Part shown: positions 50,207-61,518 of the stretch, one piece after another | Layout of the letters: every line of letters starts with the position of its first letter | Position numbering within the stretch: the first letter of the stretch is position 1 | Source: Reticulitermes speratus | Lineage: Eukaryota > Arthropoda > Insecta > Blattodea > Rhinotermitidae | Direction of reading: 5' to 3' | NCBI GenBank assembly: GCA_021186555.1 | Contig: JAJKFL010000005.1 | Coordinates: 25,360,635 to 25,424,634, forward strand | Length of the DNA: 64,000 nt | Notes under the pieces: model-generated | The model's database searches: none | Told to the model about the DNA's origin: nothing | What the model saw: only the letters and a program-made list of their open reading frames with translations | Position numbers and translations under genes: made by a program

Positions 50207-51624
50207 TATTTGGGTGTTAAAATTTTGCTTTGAAAAGGGATAGATGAAGATGCAATGCAGTTTCCACAGTCTCAATTACAATTGAAAGAGTCGCAATAAT
50301 TTTGATTTTTCTAGTTGTTAAAATTTGTATCAATTTCTCCTTGACACGATATGCTATACACACAAATGTTGAACGATTTTATTGTCAATTTGGTTTTTTC
50401 TTACAGGTTAGTAGCCTGCTTTCCGTTCCTCGTCGTGGTTTCGTAGAATGTTAAGAGATGGCGAAAAGTTATTGAATTAGTAACTTTTAGATTGTAACCA
50501 CAACTAGCGTTAAAATAAAAAAGCTGGTTTCACACAGTCCATTTACGAGAAAATATATTTTAAACGAGGACCATTCTAAAAGTTAGAAAAATTATTAAAT
50601 CTACGAGTATAAACCAGAGACGGAAATAAAAACAGCGACTTTATTAAATAAATGTTACAAGTGTGAAATTAATACGGAAGTACGTAACTTAAGTTTTGAA
50701 GATATATATGTGACTCGTTCTAACATCGTGATCTTAGTTTGTAGATCCTTGCAATTTATTCCAATTCCATACTAAGAAAGAATTTTCAGAGTCATAAAAA
50801 CAAGTGATGAAAAGCAAAATATCCTGTCCTTAGAGAGATGATAAAAAATCGAATTGTCTGGAATGTTACGCCGACTTGAATGCTGAATACTTATTGGAGT
50901 TTCGGATAGGCTATTGCCTCGATCTGCAGGATCAGTCAGTGCACTGAGACTGCGTAAAAATCCCACAAGACTTCAATCTTAAATCGAAAAAATGCATGGT
51001 TTTTTATGTTTATCGAAAATCGGTCAATGACGGACCTTATGGGCCTATCAAAGATAAGCCTGTCATTATCTGAAGATTCCTCCCCTGGAATACAGGGCGA
51101 AATAACAAAATTAGCTATAGAAGGTAATTTAACACAGAAATTGAAAGTAAAACAAAGAAGAATTAGAAAAGCTGCTTGAAGACAAAAGCTGTTGTTTTTA
51201 AAATTTCATTAAATTTCATGCTGCCTGGAATTTATATGACGAATAATATATAAGTAACAAGCAGTAAAAGACTACATCCTGTGTAAAAAAAGCGTTTCTT
51301 GCTGGATAGTTTTATTAAAAGAGAAGTATGGGCAAATAATCTGCGTCGGGGCTTAGCAGTGTAAACGAACGGACTGGTCTAGCAACAACCTTCTACAGTC
51401 GTGTTTCCTGAGATGCCTCTTTCGTGTCTCACTCGTGCCATCGATTGTCCTGAATGCAGGTTTTCATGGTTTCCCTCAGTACGTCCAAATATTTGATGGG
51501 CTAGCATGTCGATCGTACTAAAATGTGTTTTTTTTTAATTTCTTTCCAAAACTGCATCATTCCTGCTATTGGATAGAATAAATCTTATTTAATGACAGCA
51601 TCGGAAAGTAAATCACAAGCTAGG

Positions 51625-51912
51625 GCCGTGCCATGGCTCAGACGGTTAGTCGCCGATCTCTCACTGCGGAGGCTCGGGTTAGATCCCGAGTCAGTCCATG
51701 TGGGATTTGTGGTGGACAAATTGGCACAGGGACAGGTTTTTCCTCGAGTACTTCGGTTTTCCCCTGTCAATTTCATTCCATCGGTGCTTCATTATAAGGA
51801 AAAACGGAAAAAACTATTCATCTTCATCACAGGGTTGCACAATAAGCCTCAACGCTGCGGTGCGTCCGTAGCATCTGCTGCAGGGCCCTTCCCAACAAAA
51901 AAAAAAACCACT
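51625..51912 (+). mobile_element. tRNA-derived SINE (type A), best copy
   Basis: GCCATGGCTCAGACGGTTAG as head, GGGTTAGATCCCGAGTC as B-box region, GGGATTTGTGGTGGACAAAT in the body, and an A-rich tail at 51,898-51,910. The least decayed copy of this family in the window. Located in an Hr51 intron. Confidence 0.78.
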
Positions 51913-52091
51913 ATCTAAGTATACAGTGCGCTATGTAGCACGAAAGCCTGGCTTTTGGTTTGGATCATAAAGGTCTTACGTCAGTACAGTGTAATTTATC
52001 CTAAAATATGTCTGTTGAGCGTATACACTTTTGATGTGGAAGAAAGTTTAAAAAATTGCGGTGTATGCGAAGTCTATAAGAAAGATTTATT

Positions 52092-52222
52092 TTTTTATGG
52101 CTCGACAGCTCTAGCGGGCTTAGGCCTCCTCATCCTTGAGGTTTCAAGATCACACTCAGACACACCACACTCGGCAGGACTCTTCTGGATGAGTGATCGG
52201 CCCGACGCAGAGAAAAGAAAGA
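52092..52222 (-). mobile_element. SINE type B, truncated, inverted
   Basis: The plus strand reads GGATGAGTGATCGGCCCGAC followed by GCAGAG, the reverse of GTCTGGCTGATCACTCGTCC in the 21.4-kb copy. Only the body is present. It sits 620 bp from a plus-strand copy of the same family. Confidence 0.55.
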
Positions 52223-52837
52223 TTTATAATAAGTACTTATTTAATTAAATAAAATTAAGCCTACATAATTGGTCACTTTCTATCAGGATTTAAATTTGTA
52301 AATTTTCCGATTTTTTTGTTTGTTTCTACGGAAATCAAATGACAATCTCAAGTCCTTACCAATCAGTCACCACAAGATAGCAGCAATAGAAGAAATTAGA
52401 TTGTGCGTCTTAGTCTGTACCACCTTGCTCAATATTGCCGGAATATTTAAACTATAGACACATGGGAAAATTGCCAATCTCACCAAGCTGCCTTTTCACT
52501 ACTCAATGAAGACCATTTCCCTTATTTTAAACGTTTATTGCGCCTGCGATTTTAAATACAACAAAAAACAATCTCAGATTAATTAGTAATGAAGAGAACA
52601 GTTGTGTTTCTTGGCCAAGAAAACAGGGAAGCATATATCTAGCTTATTTCTTATGCTTATACTTCCTAGCTCCCCTTTTAGGAGTTCATTCAATGAAATC
52701 CTAATATTTCAATTTTATTTAAGCGTTAAAATGGATAAAATTGGACCAGAGGTAGGCTTGTTTGTGGTTTTCGTAGTTACAGATGGAATTTTTCACAAGT
52801 ACCTCCTGAGTTTTAAGGAGAAATCTTCTATAGGGCC

Positions 52838-53100
52838 GATCCCGATGACCGCGCCGTCTGAGGCGTAGGTCTGCAGGCGCTCGCTTGCTAGGATTGCTTG
52901 TTCGAATCCCGCCGGAGGCATGGATGTCCGTCTCTTCGGAATGTCGTGTGTTGTCAGATAGAGGTCTCTGCGACGGACCGTTCCACCGTCCAGAAGATTC
53001 CTACTGAGAATAGTGTGTTTAACTGTGTGTGGTCTCACAACCTCAACAATGAGCGGCCTAAGCCCCAGGAGGGCTGTCGCGCCACAAAAAGCCCACTGTA
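52838..53100 (+). mobile_element. tRNA-derived SINE (type B)
   Basis: GACCGCGCCGTCTGAGGCGT as head, TTGTTCGAATCCCGCCGG as B box, and a body starting TGGATGTCCGTCTCTTCGG. The same family as 21.4 kb. The open frames here on both strands are products of the repeat. Confidence 0.75.
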
Positions 53101-54888
53101 GGAAAAGAGGTAAATTTGTGTTTTCCGTGTCCTATTACGTAACCAATAAAACACACGTAGCTATACTAAAATTTACTCCTTACTATTACAAATACGTAAG
53201 GTATGCACAGCTGTTTAAGCGAAGTGCAAATATTGCCGTAGAATTTAGGTTGAAATTTGAATCCTCAATGTCCTTTTATTCTTCAAATTGCATCAGTGTA
53301 CTTTAATGCCTTCATTTAAGAGTTAATTATCTTTAAAATATCAGCTCCTATAAGGTACACAGTGTTACAAAATAGGTAAGTAACCCCATGGTGGACGAAG
53401 TAGGGAGTATTTATGCTTGTTTTATTACGTAATAAGCTTCTTTGCTACGGAAGGTCAGTGTTTGAACACAAGAACTTGGCATCAAGTAACATGTGTTGTG
53501 CTATGCAAATTCATGCTTAAAGCCTTCCGTTACGAATGCTTCACTAGACAAAATCTAAAAAAAAATTGCTGTGTAAACGTATTGACGTCAGAACGGTTGC
53601 CATGTTACACGTGAAAGAACATAGAAGAGCAATGTGATCACATGCCCGTTGCTCTGATTGCAGTTTGAACTTTGGTCCTCACAAAGCAGCCATTGGATAT
53701 TTTTAGGATCACCCCTATGAAAAGTCTTTATGAAAGGAAAAGTTGTATTTCTGTCCCTATTTGACTAGGTATGTAGTAACGTCATGAAACACAGAGGCAT
53801 GGGTTGATGAGCCTGCGTGTTATGATTACTATTTTTAGAAAGATACACCTGTATTAATAATAATAACAACAACAGCAATGATGATAATAAAAAATAATGC
53901 AGGAAAGGGACAAAATGGAAGGCTAAGCTTGGGTTTATATTGAAGGGATTTAATCTACAATACAGAAGTAAGAAATTCGTGGGCTGTATTACTGTGGCTT
54001 GAATAGGAGAAAATGGCTGGCTATTTTAAACACGTTAACAAAGGAAGACTACCTTCTTGTTGGATGAGATGATTTGTAAGCTGGTAGATAATTGCCGAAT
54101 TTTGGAGGAACCTGCTAACTCCATCTTTAGTGTTGCCTGAAGATGAAGTAGAAACGTTCCCGAACTTCAATAAATTTATACCACATTACATGGCCTTATA
54201 TCCCAGAAGGTATTACTTAACTCTTATAGTCGTTGCCGTGCAATAGCTCAGCCTGGCAGTGATAAACTTTCGATTTTTATGTAAGTCTGGAAATATCCTG
54301 TCTAGTGAAAAAATGTTTAGAGTCTCAAGAATGATTTGCTCATTATTTAATAAAAGGTAGTAATAAAATCCCATTCAAGCTGTGTATATATTGAAGAGCT
54401 TAACAACAGCAATGAAAATAATTACGTACCAGGACTCCAAAAAAACTGCAAATAAAACAAGAAATTCAAATCATAATGTTAGATAATACAAAAAAGGAAT
54501 AAAGAAGGACATCGTTAAGAAATGAAGTTAATAAAGACATAAATTTGGTCCAAATATAAAACCAAAACTTAATGCAGTAAGATTATGAGGATAAACTATC
54601 AGTAAGCCAAAGAGAAAAGTCATTAAATCGTCGATGTTCCTGCAGAAAATATTAGCATCAGAAACATATGTGAATATGGGACTGACCTTGAAGATGATGA
54701 GCGGTGACTAGAGAATACACCAATAGCGTTTCTAGAAATTACACACCATGCAGTAACAGAACAATAAACAGAAGGGAACTAGATAATGTACCTTCGTAAT
54801 TCTGTCCACATACGCCCTTAAAAATCTGCTCCATTTTAGGCTAAGAATTTCTTTCGAAATTTTCAATGTTAGACGAATCTGTCAATTT

Positions 54889-54952
54889 AGTAATAGTAGT
54901 GGCAGTAGTAGTATAGTAGTGGTAAGTTCTATTGGTAGTAGTATAAGTAGTA

Positions 54953-54984
<32 letters not shown>
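54889..54984. repeat. (TAG)n microsatellite
   Basis: Imperfect then perfect TAG/GTA triplets, in an Hr51 intron. A looser ATC-rich run also occurs at 40,720-40,808. Confidence 0.9.
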
Positions 54985-56653
54985 AAAGAAATTTTTTCCC
55001 TGTGCACGCTACAAAATCACAAAAGGCTAGGCGCGTTCTAGCGTCACTTCTTTTACATATCATAATGATAGAAAGATTATAAATAAATAAGGAAATATAT
55101 AAAAACATTCTTGTTTTACATTCTGTTTGCTACATTCAGCCAGTATAACACAATCATTTAAACGTAGAGTGAATAGCCCCCTAGTATTTATATATCTTTT
55201 GACAGGAATTATCATTGCCACAACGAAACTTAATTGTACATACTTAAATATATAATGTGTTCAACAGACGAATACCAGTAGTGAGTTCCATCTGGTGCAG
55301 AAAAAATCCTACATTGACAGAGTTGCTCATAACATTTCAGGGCTGAGCGTCAGCAAATATTTTCCTTTTATTTCTTTAAATATTAAAATTATATTACTTG
55401 TATATAAAATTTGTGTATATGAATTACATATATTGTGTAAAATTATGTGTATCTATTAAGGCCTTTCTGAGAAAACAGGTTAATAAATACCTGCGCTTAA
55501 TCCTTCAAATCCTAGTAGTTAATATTTTTAACCTCCTGCTTTCTAATAAAAGCATATTTTGTTCTCTGTAACATAGAACTGAATATTTATATATAATGTA
55601 ATTTTATTTCATTCTTCAAAGTGTTAATATAAAGTAAGAGCTTTATTTACTTTATTCAAAATAATATTCAATTAACTTAACAATTTTAATTTTTTACTTT
55701 CCAAACACAATTAATGGAAATGTGTCAGCACTGCAGAATTTTAAGAATGCGAAAGGAAGGTACCTCTATATTACGATTGATTTTATGCTGTTTGTGCAAA
55801 TAACACGCAAAAATATTTTTTTCTTCTTTCCCACGACTCGTGACAAATTCGAGCTCCGTCATGACTTAAAATAGGCACAGCCATCAACGACCTTACGGCA
55901 TGAAGCGTGGGACGTTGTACTCTTGTATTTCCACAGAATTAAACACATAGAAAACGAGACTGTTTATGCTGTTAATTTATGTTACACTCAGGTGGCTGGC
56001 ATCAATTATTGATTCAGATGGTCAGAATAACAACACAGTATCAAGATATATTGACTGAAGCGTCTTTGATGCAACTGCGCAGAATACAAGTTCTCTTTCA
56101 GTGGAAACAGAGCCTCAGCACGTCAGGTGGAAAACACGAGTTTCAAACAACAACTGGTGTGCATGAAATTATGTGAACGCACGACCTGCCAGCATTGCGG
56201 GCCTGTTGACACACGTGTTATGTGTCAAAGATGGCTCTCAGTCGAGTGGGAAAATATTGTTACACACCAGTACGGTTCTGCAGACTCATTCTCTTACTGC
56301 ACGGCAAAGATCACTCTATGAAACGAACTAGGAGTCTGGGCACTCTATGATTATATAAGCCAATTAATCTAATGTTGTGACGTTGAGGATAGCAAAATTT
56401 CTTCGTATTTCCGAAGCTCCGTGTTCGATTTCGGAAGAGAAAGCCGACTTGTGACTGCCGTTTTTCTAGGTTTTCCTCATTTGTGTTTAGGTTAACTCCA
56501 CCAGCCCTCTTTGCTGCCTTTTCCGTATAATTAAAACTTTATTTTCAGAAACTTTAATCTAAAATCACCGTGCATTTTTGACAATCACTATTTAAAAAAC
56601 CAACTGGATGCACCTTTATTCTAAAAATGTGTAGATCTTTAAAACATTTCAAT

Positions 56654-56703
56654 GAAACCTGACATATGTTTCGGCTCTGTACAGAGCCATCCTCAGGGTT
56701 TTT
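56654..56703 (-). ncRNA. hammerhead ribozyme-like motif (left arm)
   Basis: This is the minus-strand counterpart of the right-arm motif: CTGAGGA at 56,696-56,690, the same self-complementary stem II at 56,688-56,673, GAAAC at 56,672-56,668, palindromic stem III and GTC ending at 56,661. Stem I here needs a one-base bulge (A after the cleavage site) before GG/CC pairing. The core residues are intact. Confidence 0.6.
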
Positions 56704-57110
56704 TTTGTCACTAAAACTGCATATAATTTATAATAAAAGCGTCATTTCCTTGGTTCAATTTGTAAGCACAGTTTTTCACTTTCACTGTTATTGTGCACAG
56801 TCACTTATGTTTCTTATAGTACTAATAATTTAGTATTATCGTAGTATGTGCTGATGCATAGTACTGTTTCTTATGAGACTCATCCAGTCTCATACACAAC
56901 CAGGTACAGCACACACCACAAGAACACACACCTCACGGAATAAGAAACAGTAACATGCATCAGCACATACTACGATAATACTAAATTATTAGTAATATAA
57001 GAAACATAAGTGACCGTGCACAATAACAGTGAAAGTGAAAAACTGTGCTTACAAATTGAACCAAGGAAATTACGCTTTATTATAAATTATATGCAGTTTT
57101 AGTGACAAAA

Positions 57111-57160
57111 AAAACCTCTGAGGATGGCTCTGTACAGAGCCGAAACATATGTCGGGTTTC
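57111..57160 (+). ncRNA. hammerhead ribozyme-like motif (right arm)
   Basis: The catalytic core CTGAGGA (57,118-57,124) is followed by a perfectly self-complementary stem II, GGCTCTGTACAGAGCC (57,126-57,141), then GAAAC (57,142-57,146), a palindromic four-base-pair stem III (ACATATGT) and the cleavage triplet GTC (57,151-57,153). Flanking AAACCT and GGGTTT can form a six-pair stem I (one G-U). All invariant residues of the CUGANGA/GAAA core are present. The very short stem III is typical of the minimal hammerheads of Penelope-like elements and retrozymes, which work best as dimers. Confidence 0.65.
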
Positions 57161-60104
57161 ATTGAAATGTTTTAAAGATCTACACATTTTTAGAATAAAG
57201 GTGCATCCAGTTGGTGTTTTAAATAGTGATTTATTTTCAGGGTGATTCAACCTATTATTTTTTATAATTACTTAAAGTAGAAAACGGCATTAAATAACGT
57301 TTAGCATAGTGGGTTTTATTTTTAAAATCTTTCTTTATTTTATTGATAATCAAATAATTTATTTTCAAGAGTATGGTCTTCTGCTTACTGACGTCATTAC
57401 ATTGAGGCAGACGGAGGCAACAAACCCTCCGACATATTATTAGCTGTTTATTAAATTGCACGGCGTCAAATCTCATAATTTAGGAATGCTGGCACCGCTG
57501 TAGGGGCCGCATATCTTGCAATAACATCTATTACTTAAAAGACATAAATAACTACCATTAACCGGTGACACAATTTGGAGATATGACTGTCACTGGTCTC
57601 ATTAACCATGTAAACAACGCAGATTATAATGGCCAGTGTCTTCAATCAAGACGAAAACAGTGTAGCTTGAAAAGAATTAAAATTCTAGTATCCGAAATGG
57701 AAGAAACAGGAATTCCGTTCATAATTTCTATGTAGAAACACGTCAATAATTGTGGCTAGCAAGCTGGAAGAAACTGGACAGTTATAAGCAGTATAAGATT
57801 ATTATATATATTATGGGAATGTGAAAAGAACCGAAAAGTTACAGAATAATGTCCACTTGTGCGTTCTGCTTTAGCAATATTAAAACTTCCCACAGTTTTA
57901 ATAATTAGGCCTAGAGTAATATTTTGCTCCCACCCCACAAAAATTTTGTGACCCATATTTGGAAATAGAAAATCTAAATCCTACATAATGATGTAGTGTT
58001 TCAGTCATACTATGTGACTTCACAGGGGACGTGTGTGTGTGTTTTAATACAATTTATTAATCAATTAAACTACTGAATTATGTAGTTTTACGTTACAGTT
58101 TGATGTCCAAAATTCGAAACATTTAAATCGCTAATGACCTCTCATTTGTCTCTTTCCAACAATCAATCATAGTTAAATATAACGGTACGTTGGTGTTTAA
58201 TTGGATTAATTCAAAATTTGTACCACATAATTAATTTAATATTGCAGTTTTAGTACGGGGATATAATAATAATATCATTATAATGTATTATGTATCCATG
58301 AAATTGTTAAATTCGCTGTAAATTAAAAGAAGAACTATTAAAATTTGTGGTATACCGAATACGTTGCACGGAGCGTTATATTCTAAATTAATATAAAGTC
58401 GCGGCCTAAAGCAAAGTGAAAACTAGATGTAGGTTATTTCTTTCTGCGAAACAAACAACAACTTTACAAGAGGTGTATGTATCCAGCAGCTTTATTCTTG
58501 TTTGATTCGCTATGTTAGTATTGGCTTATAGCTCTTTTACAAATGGACACGTGGGTAGCATTCAGGTTGCTGGTTTATGTGGTATAAAGTTACATGCTAT
58601 GTTACAAGGATTATGAACGTGTTTGCCAATATTGGTAGAATGTAACATTTTGAAGAGGTGGGGGCGTTCATTTGAAGGCGATTTACCTGTTTAAATCACG
58701 TTACTATCCCAGATTTGGTCAGAAAATTTCAAATTACAATTTAGTCTCTTTCTTATTGTTGCATTCAGGCTAATCACAAGACTTATAAAAGAACCTGACA
58801 TGATATATATAATACGTGCGATTATGGGGAGATCTGAAATATATGATTATGGGTGCTTTTATAGTACTTTCTCAGAATTTATGTAATTAAATTTTTGTAA
58901 GTGTATTAATTAATTAATTAGGAATCTGGTAATAGAATGAGCAGGTTCAACATTACCATTCCCAAAACCTGCTAATGGACAATATCATAAGCCAGTTCCA
59001 TCAAGCTACCAAATTCCAAAGCTCTTCCTCCTAAGAGACCTTTGCTATTGTCCTCGGTCTTCAAAGTGGTCTTTCAACAAGTATTATTCGCATCAAAGTT
59101 CTGCATGTATTCCTTATCACATACTTCTAGCTATACGCTCTTTCCAACCCTCTAAACAACGCTAACATTACTAGGTAGTCTGCACGCCTAAAAACTACAG
59201 AAATTCTTGTTATGTAACATCCTGCTTCTTTTACAATAACTAAAAATAAATAATGGCGTAAGTGAGAAAATTAAGGTCGATAATATATTTGAGAAAATTA
59301 CTACATACTCTAATAAATACAAATAAGTTATAGATAGAAAATTCAAGGAACGATCTCCCCTCTCCAAATCCACCACCTCTCATCCTTAAAGATAAACTTA
59401 CTATATTACAGGAGGCCTCATGTACTATGAAACAGAATCTGCTTCGTCACTTCATTTAAGTAGTGAAGCATCCAACACATACGAACACAATGTTTGTTCT
59501 TTCCTTGTCTGAAGACATCGTTTTCAGGACACCAAATCTTATTGCATCCTAGACATACCTACGGTCCTATACACATAAATAAGGTAAAAGACAAATTCAA
59601 ATGTCATAAATAAATCACATCTATAGCTCGAAGTAGTGGACTACGTAAGTGGACCTCGTGTTATGTAAGCTCTACTGGTTTATGAAATAAAATTTTTATT
59701 TTAGTTTAAGAGATCTCAGGTGAAAACTATTGTAGAAATTTAAAATTTTGATATATTGTGTTACATCAGTTTAAATTATTCAGTTTTATTTTACAATCAC
59801 ATTAACATTTACCCTGCCAAGCTAAGTGGCTCCAGGACAATGCTTTTTATTTGTCATCGGCGAGTACCTGTTTCGAATTTCCAAGGTGACACAAACTAGC
59901 CTGACTAATCTTATCGCTATTTTTTTCAGTTCCTCCAGCAAATTTCGAGACATTACTTCAAATTAGGCTAGTCACTTCATTTCCTGTTTTTTACATTTTA
60001 ACCTTCACTGTCGTTTATTTATTCTAAAGCATAGGACCATAGTCTGTGTTACTGACGGATTCATAAAATTAACTACAAATAAAATACATGTAAGTGCTCA
60101 CATA

Positions 60105-60142
60105 ACTACATGTTTCGGCTTCGGCCATCATCAAGGACATTC
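60105..60142 (-). ncRNA. hammerhead-like core, degenerate
   Basis: On the minus strand: TTGATGA, stem GGC-CGAA-GCC, GAAAC and ATGTAG. The first core base is U instead of C. The rest keeps the layout of the other Penelope-type motifs in the window. Located in the Hr51 intron next to the 61.4-kb exon. Confidence 0.35.
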
Positions 60143-61403
60143 CAACGCATAGAATTCATCTGGTTTTGCAACATATCAACGTTAGGACACTTTAGGTCTC
60201 CTGAAACCCCAATAACCTGCTTCTATAATTTGGAGTTGCATTGCTTAAGACAGAAACTGAAATATGTATGGAGTATGAGCACGTGATAAATAATGGTGTG
60301 CGTGATGGTGAAGAAGACACAGAACACACGTAACGTGAAACTTTAGTTACTTAACAAATGTCAGTTCCTTCACGAATAGAAACATCTTAAATAGAATCAC
60401 TATATGGAGTACCATCTTTAGGTTTACTTCCTTCAATGAATGTCAATCCATAAACACCTCCCTTCATTGCATTCTAAAGGTAAAAATTCAAATATTTATT
60501 AACAACATGTATCACTACACAACATTACATTTAATTCTATTCCACACAGTGCTCACATTGATAAACGCATCACATCAATACGCCAAAAATCTTACGAAAA
60601 TATACACGATTGTATTGCGGATTAATTTTATTGTTTATATCTCATGTTATTATCGGTTCTAATATTAGATTGAACGTCTTTCATCCATAATAATATGCAG
60701 AAAACTTTCTCGTCAAAATCGCACATTAACTCTTTGAAGACTCAAATTTATCTACATTACATATAAAGTTAAGTTCCTATCTCACAGAGAACCTTTAGAT
60801 AAAATAATCATTTAATGATAGATGAATAGGGAAATGATCACTGTTGACTGCAATAATTATACGGAACATATTTGTGTAAATACACTATATGAACAAACCT
60901 CGGAATTTTTTCTTGTTAAATCTGAAGTAATGCCGAAAAATGTAGCGAGTTTAAAATGTGAAAAAATGTTTAAGAATTATATTATTATAAGTGACTGAAG
61001 AGGTAGTATTGATTTCATTGCCTCCATTACGAAATATCTTAAATATTAATGTTTCTACGGAAAAGGGAAATCTTATTTGATTAGATAACTAATGTTTTTT
61101 GTGAGAATGGTGGTGAGATCTGTACACACAGAAGAATTTCTAAATATGAGTCAGCATTCATGATGCAATAGATTTTTCTGTAGTTACAAATATTATTATA
61201 TGCAAATTAAGACTCTTGTCTTCTAGGGTATGTGACACCCGGTGGTCTTGTACGTAAAATACAGCAGCGCGTCTAGTCACCGTCTGAAGGAATTCAAACC
61301 CCAGTGACATCATTTACTTCGAAAAAGCAATGAACGGAGAAGAAGATTTAGTAAGTCTACTTACAGCACAAATTCATAATTTAAAAATAGGGAAAATACG
61401 TAC

Positions 61404-61518
61404 CCAAAAACACCGACAGCAACTGCAGCTTCTCTTAGCGCCCTCTCTTGGTCCATCTCGAGAAGCGCCTCTGGTCGGATCGTTGCTGTGTTTCTGGGTT
61501 GACGCTCGTTCTGCACGG
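61404..61518 (-). CDS. Hr51: NR2E3/Hr51-type nuclear receptor, exon with the C-terminal extension of the DNA-binding domain
   Basis: A 115-nt exon with acceptor TGTGTCGCAG|CC and donor TTTTTGG|GTACGT. It encodes VQNERQPRNTATIRPEAL, the highly conserved C-terminal extension immediately after the second zinc finger of NR2E3 (PNR) and insect Hr51/unfulfilled, then MDQERALREAAVAVGVF. The preceding codon is split (G|CC, Ala), as expected for the conserved ...KDAVQNERQ junction. Hr51 is an orphan receptor that acts in the nucleus of neurons; in Drosophila it is needed for mushroom-body axon remodelling and clock-neuron function. The zinc-finger exons are not seen between here and base 64,000, so they lie to the right of the window. 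Confidence 0.9.

Larger units (their letters stand above)
56583..57232. repeat. large inverted repeat with ~290-bp arms and 67-bp spacer
   Basis: Left arm 56,583-56,873 and right arm 56,941-57,232 are near-perfect reverse complements. The spacer (56,874-56,940) is A/C-rich, with its own GAGACTcatccAGTCTC hairpin. There is no coding sequence. Each arm carries one hammerhead-type core near its outer third. The form resembles two Penelope-type terminal repeats placed head to head, or a foldback element. Located in the Hr51 intron between 48.1 and 61.4 kb. Confidence 0.9.
48119..61403. other. Hr51 intron, repeat-rich
   Basis: A 13.3-kb intron with a LINE tail (49.8 kb), microsatellites, SINEs (51.6, 52.1, 52.8 kb), the large inverted repeat (56.6-57.2 kb) and a degenerate hammerhead-like motif (60.1 kb). 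The stretches 53.2-54.8, 55.0-56.5 and 57.3-60.1 kb show nothing I can name. No nested gene was found. Confidence 0.6.

Noticed and set aside
51640-51700. tRNA gene
   Set aside because: The A- and B-box-like words (also at 4.14, 5.69, 21.44, 38.17 and 52.9 kb) are followed by SINE bodies, and no full cloverleaf can be drawn, so these are SINE heads.
52793-53306. Protein-coding frames on both strands
   Set aside because: They coincide with a type B SINE, and the similar frame at 21,314-21,607 is another copy of the same SINE.
54889-54984. CRISPR-like or satellite array
   Set aside because: A simple TAG triplet microsatellite with no spacer structure; no array of repeats and unique spacers exists anywhere in the window.
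55979-56321. DNA transposon (Tc1-like) remnant
   Set aside because: The frames looked faintly like a transposase, but no DDE-type motif or terminal inverted repeat could be found.
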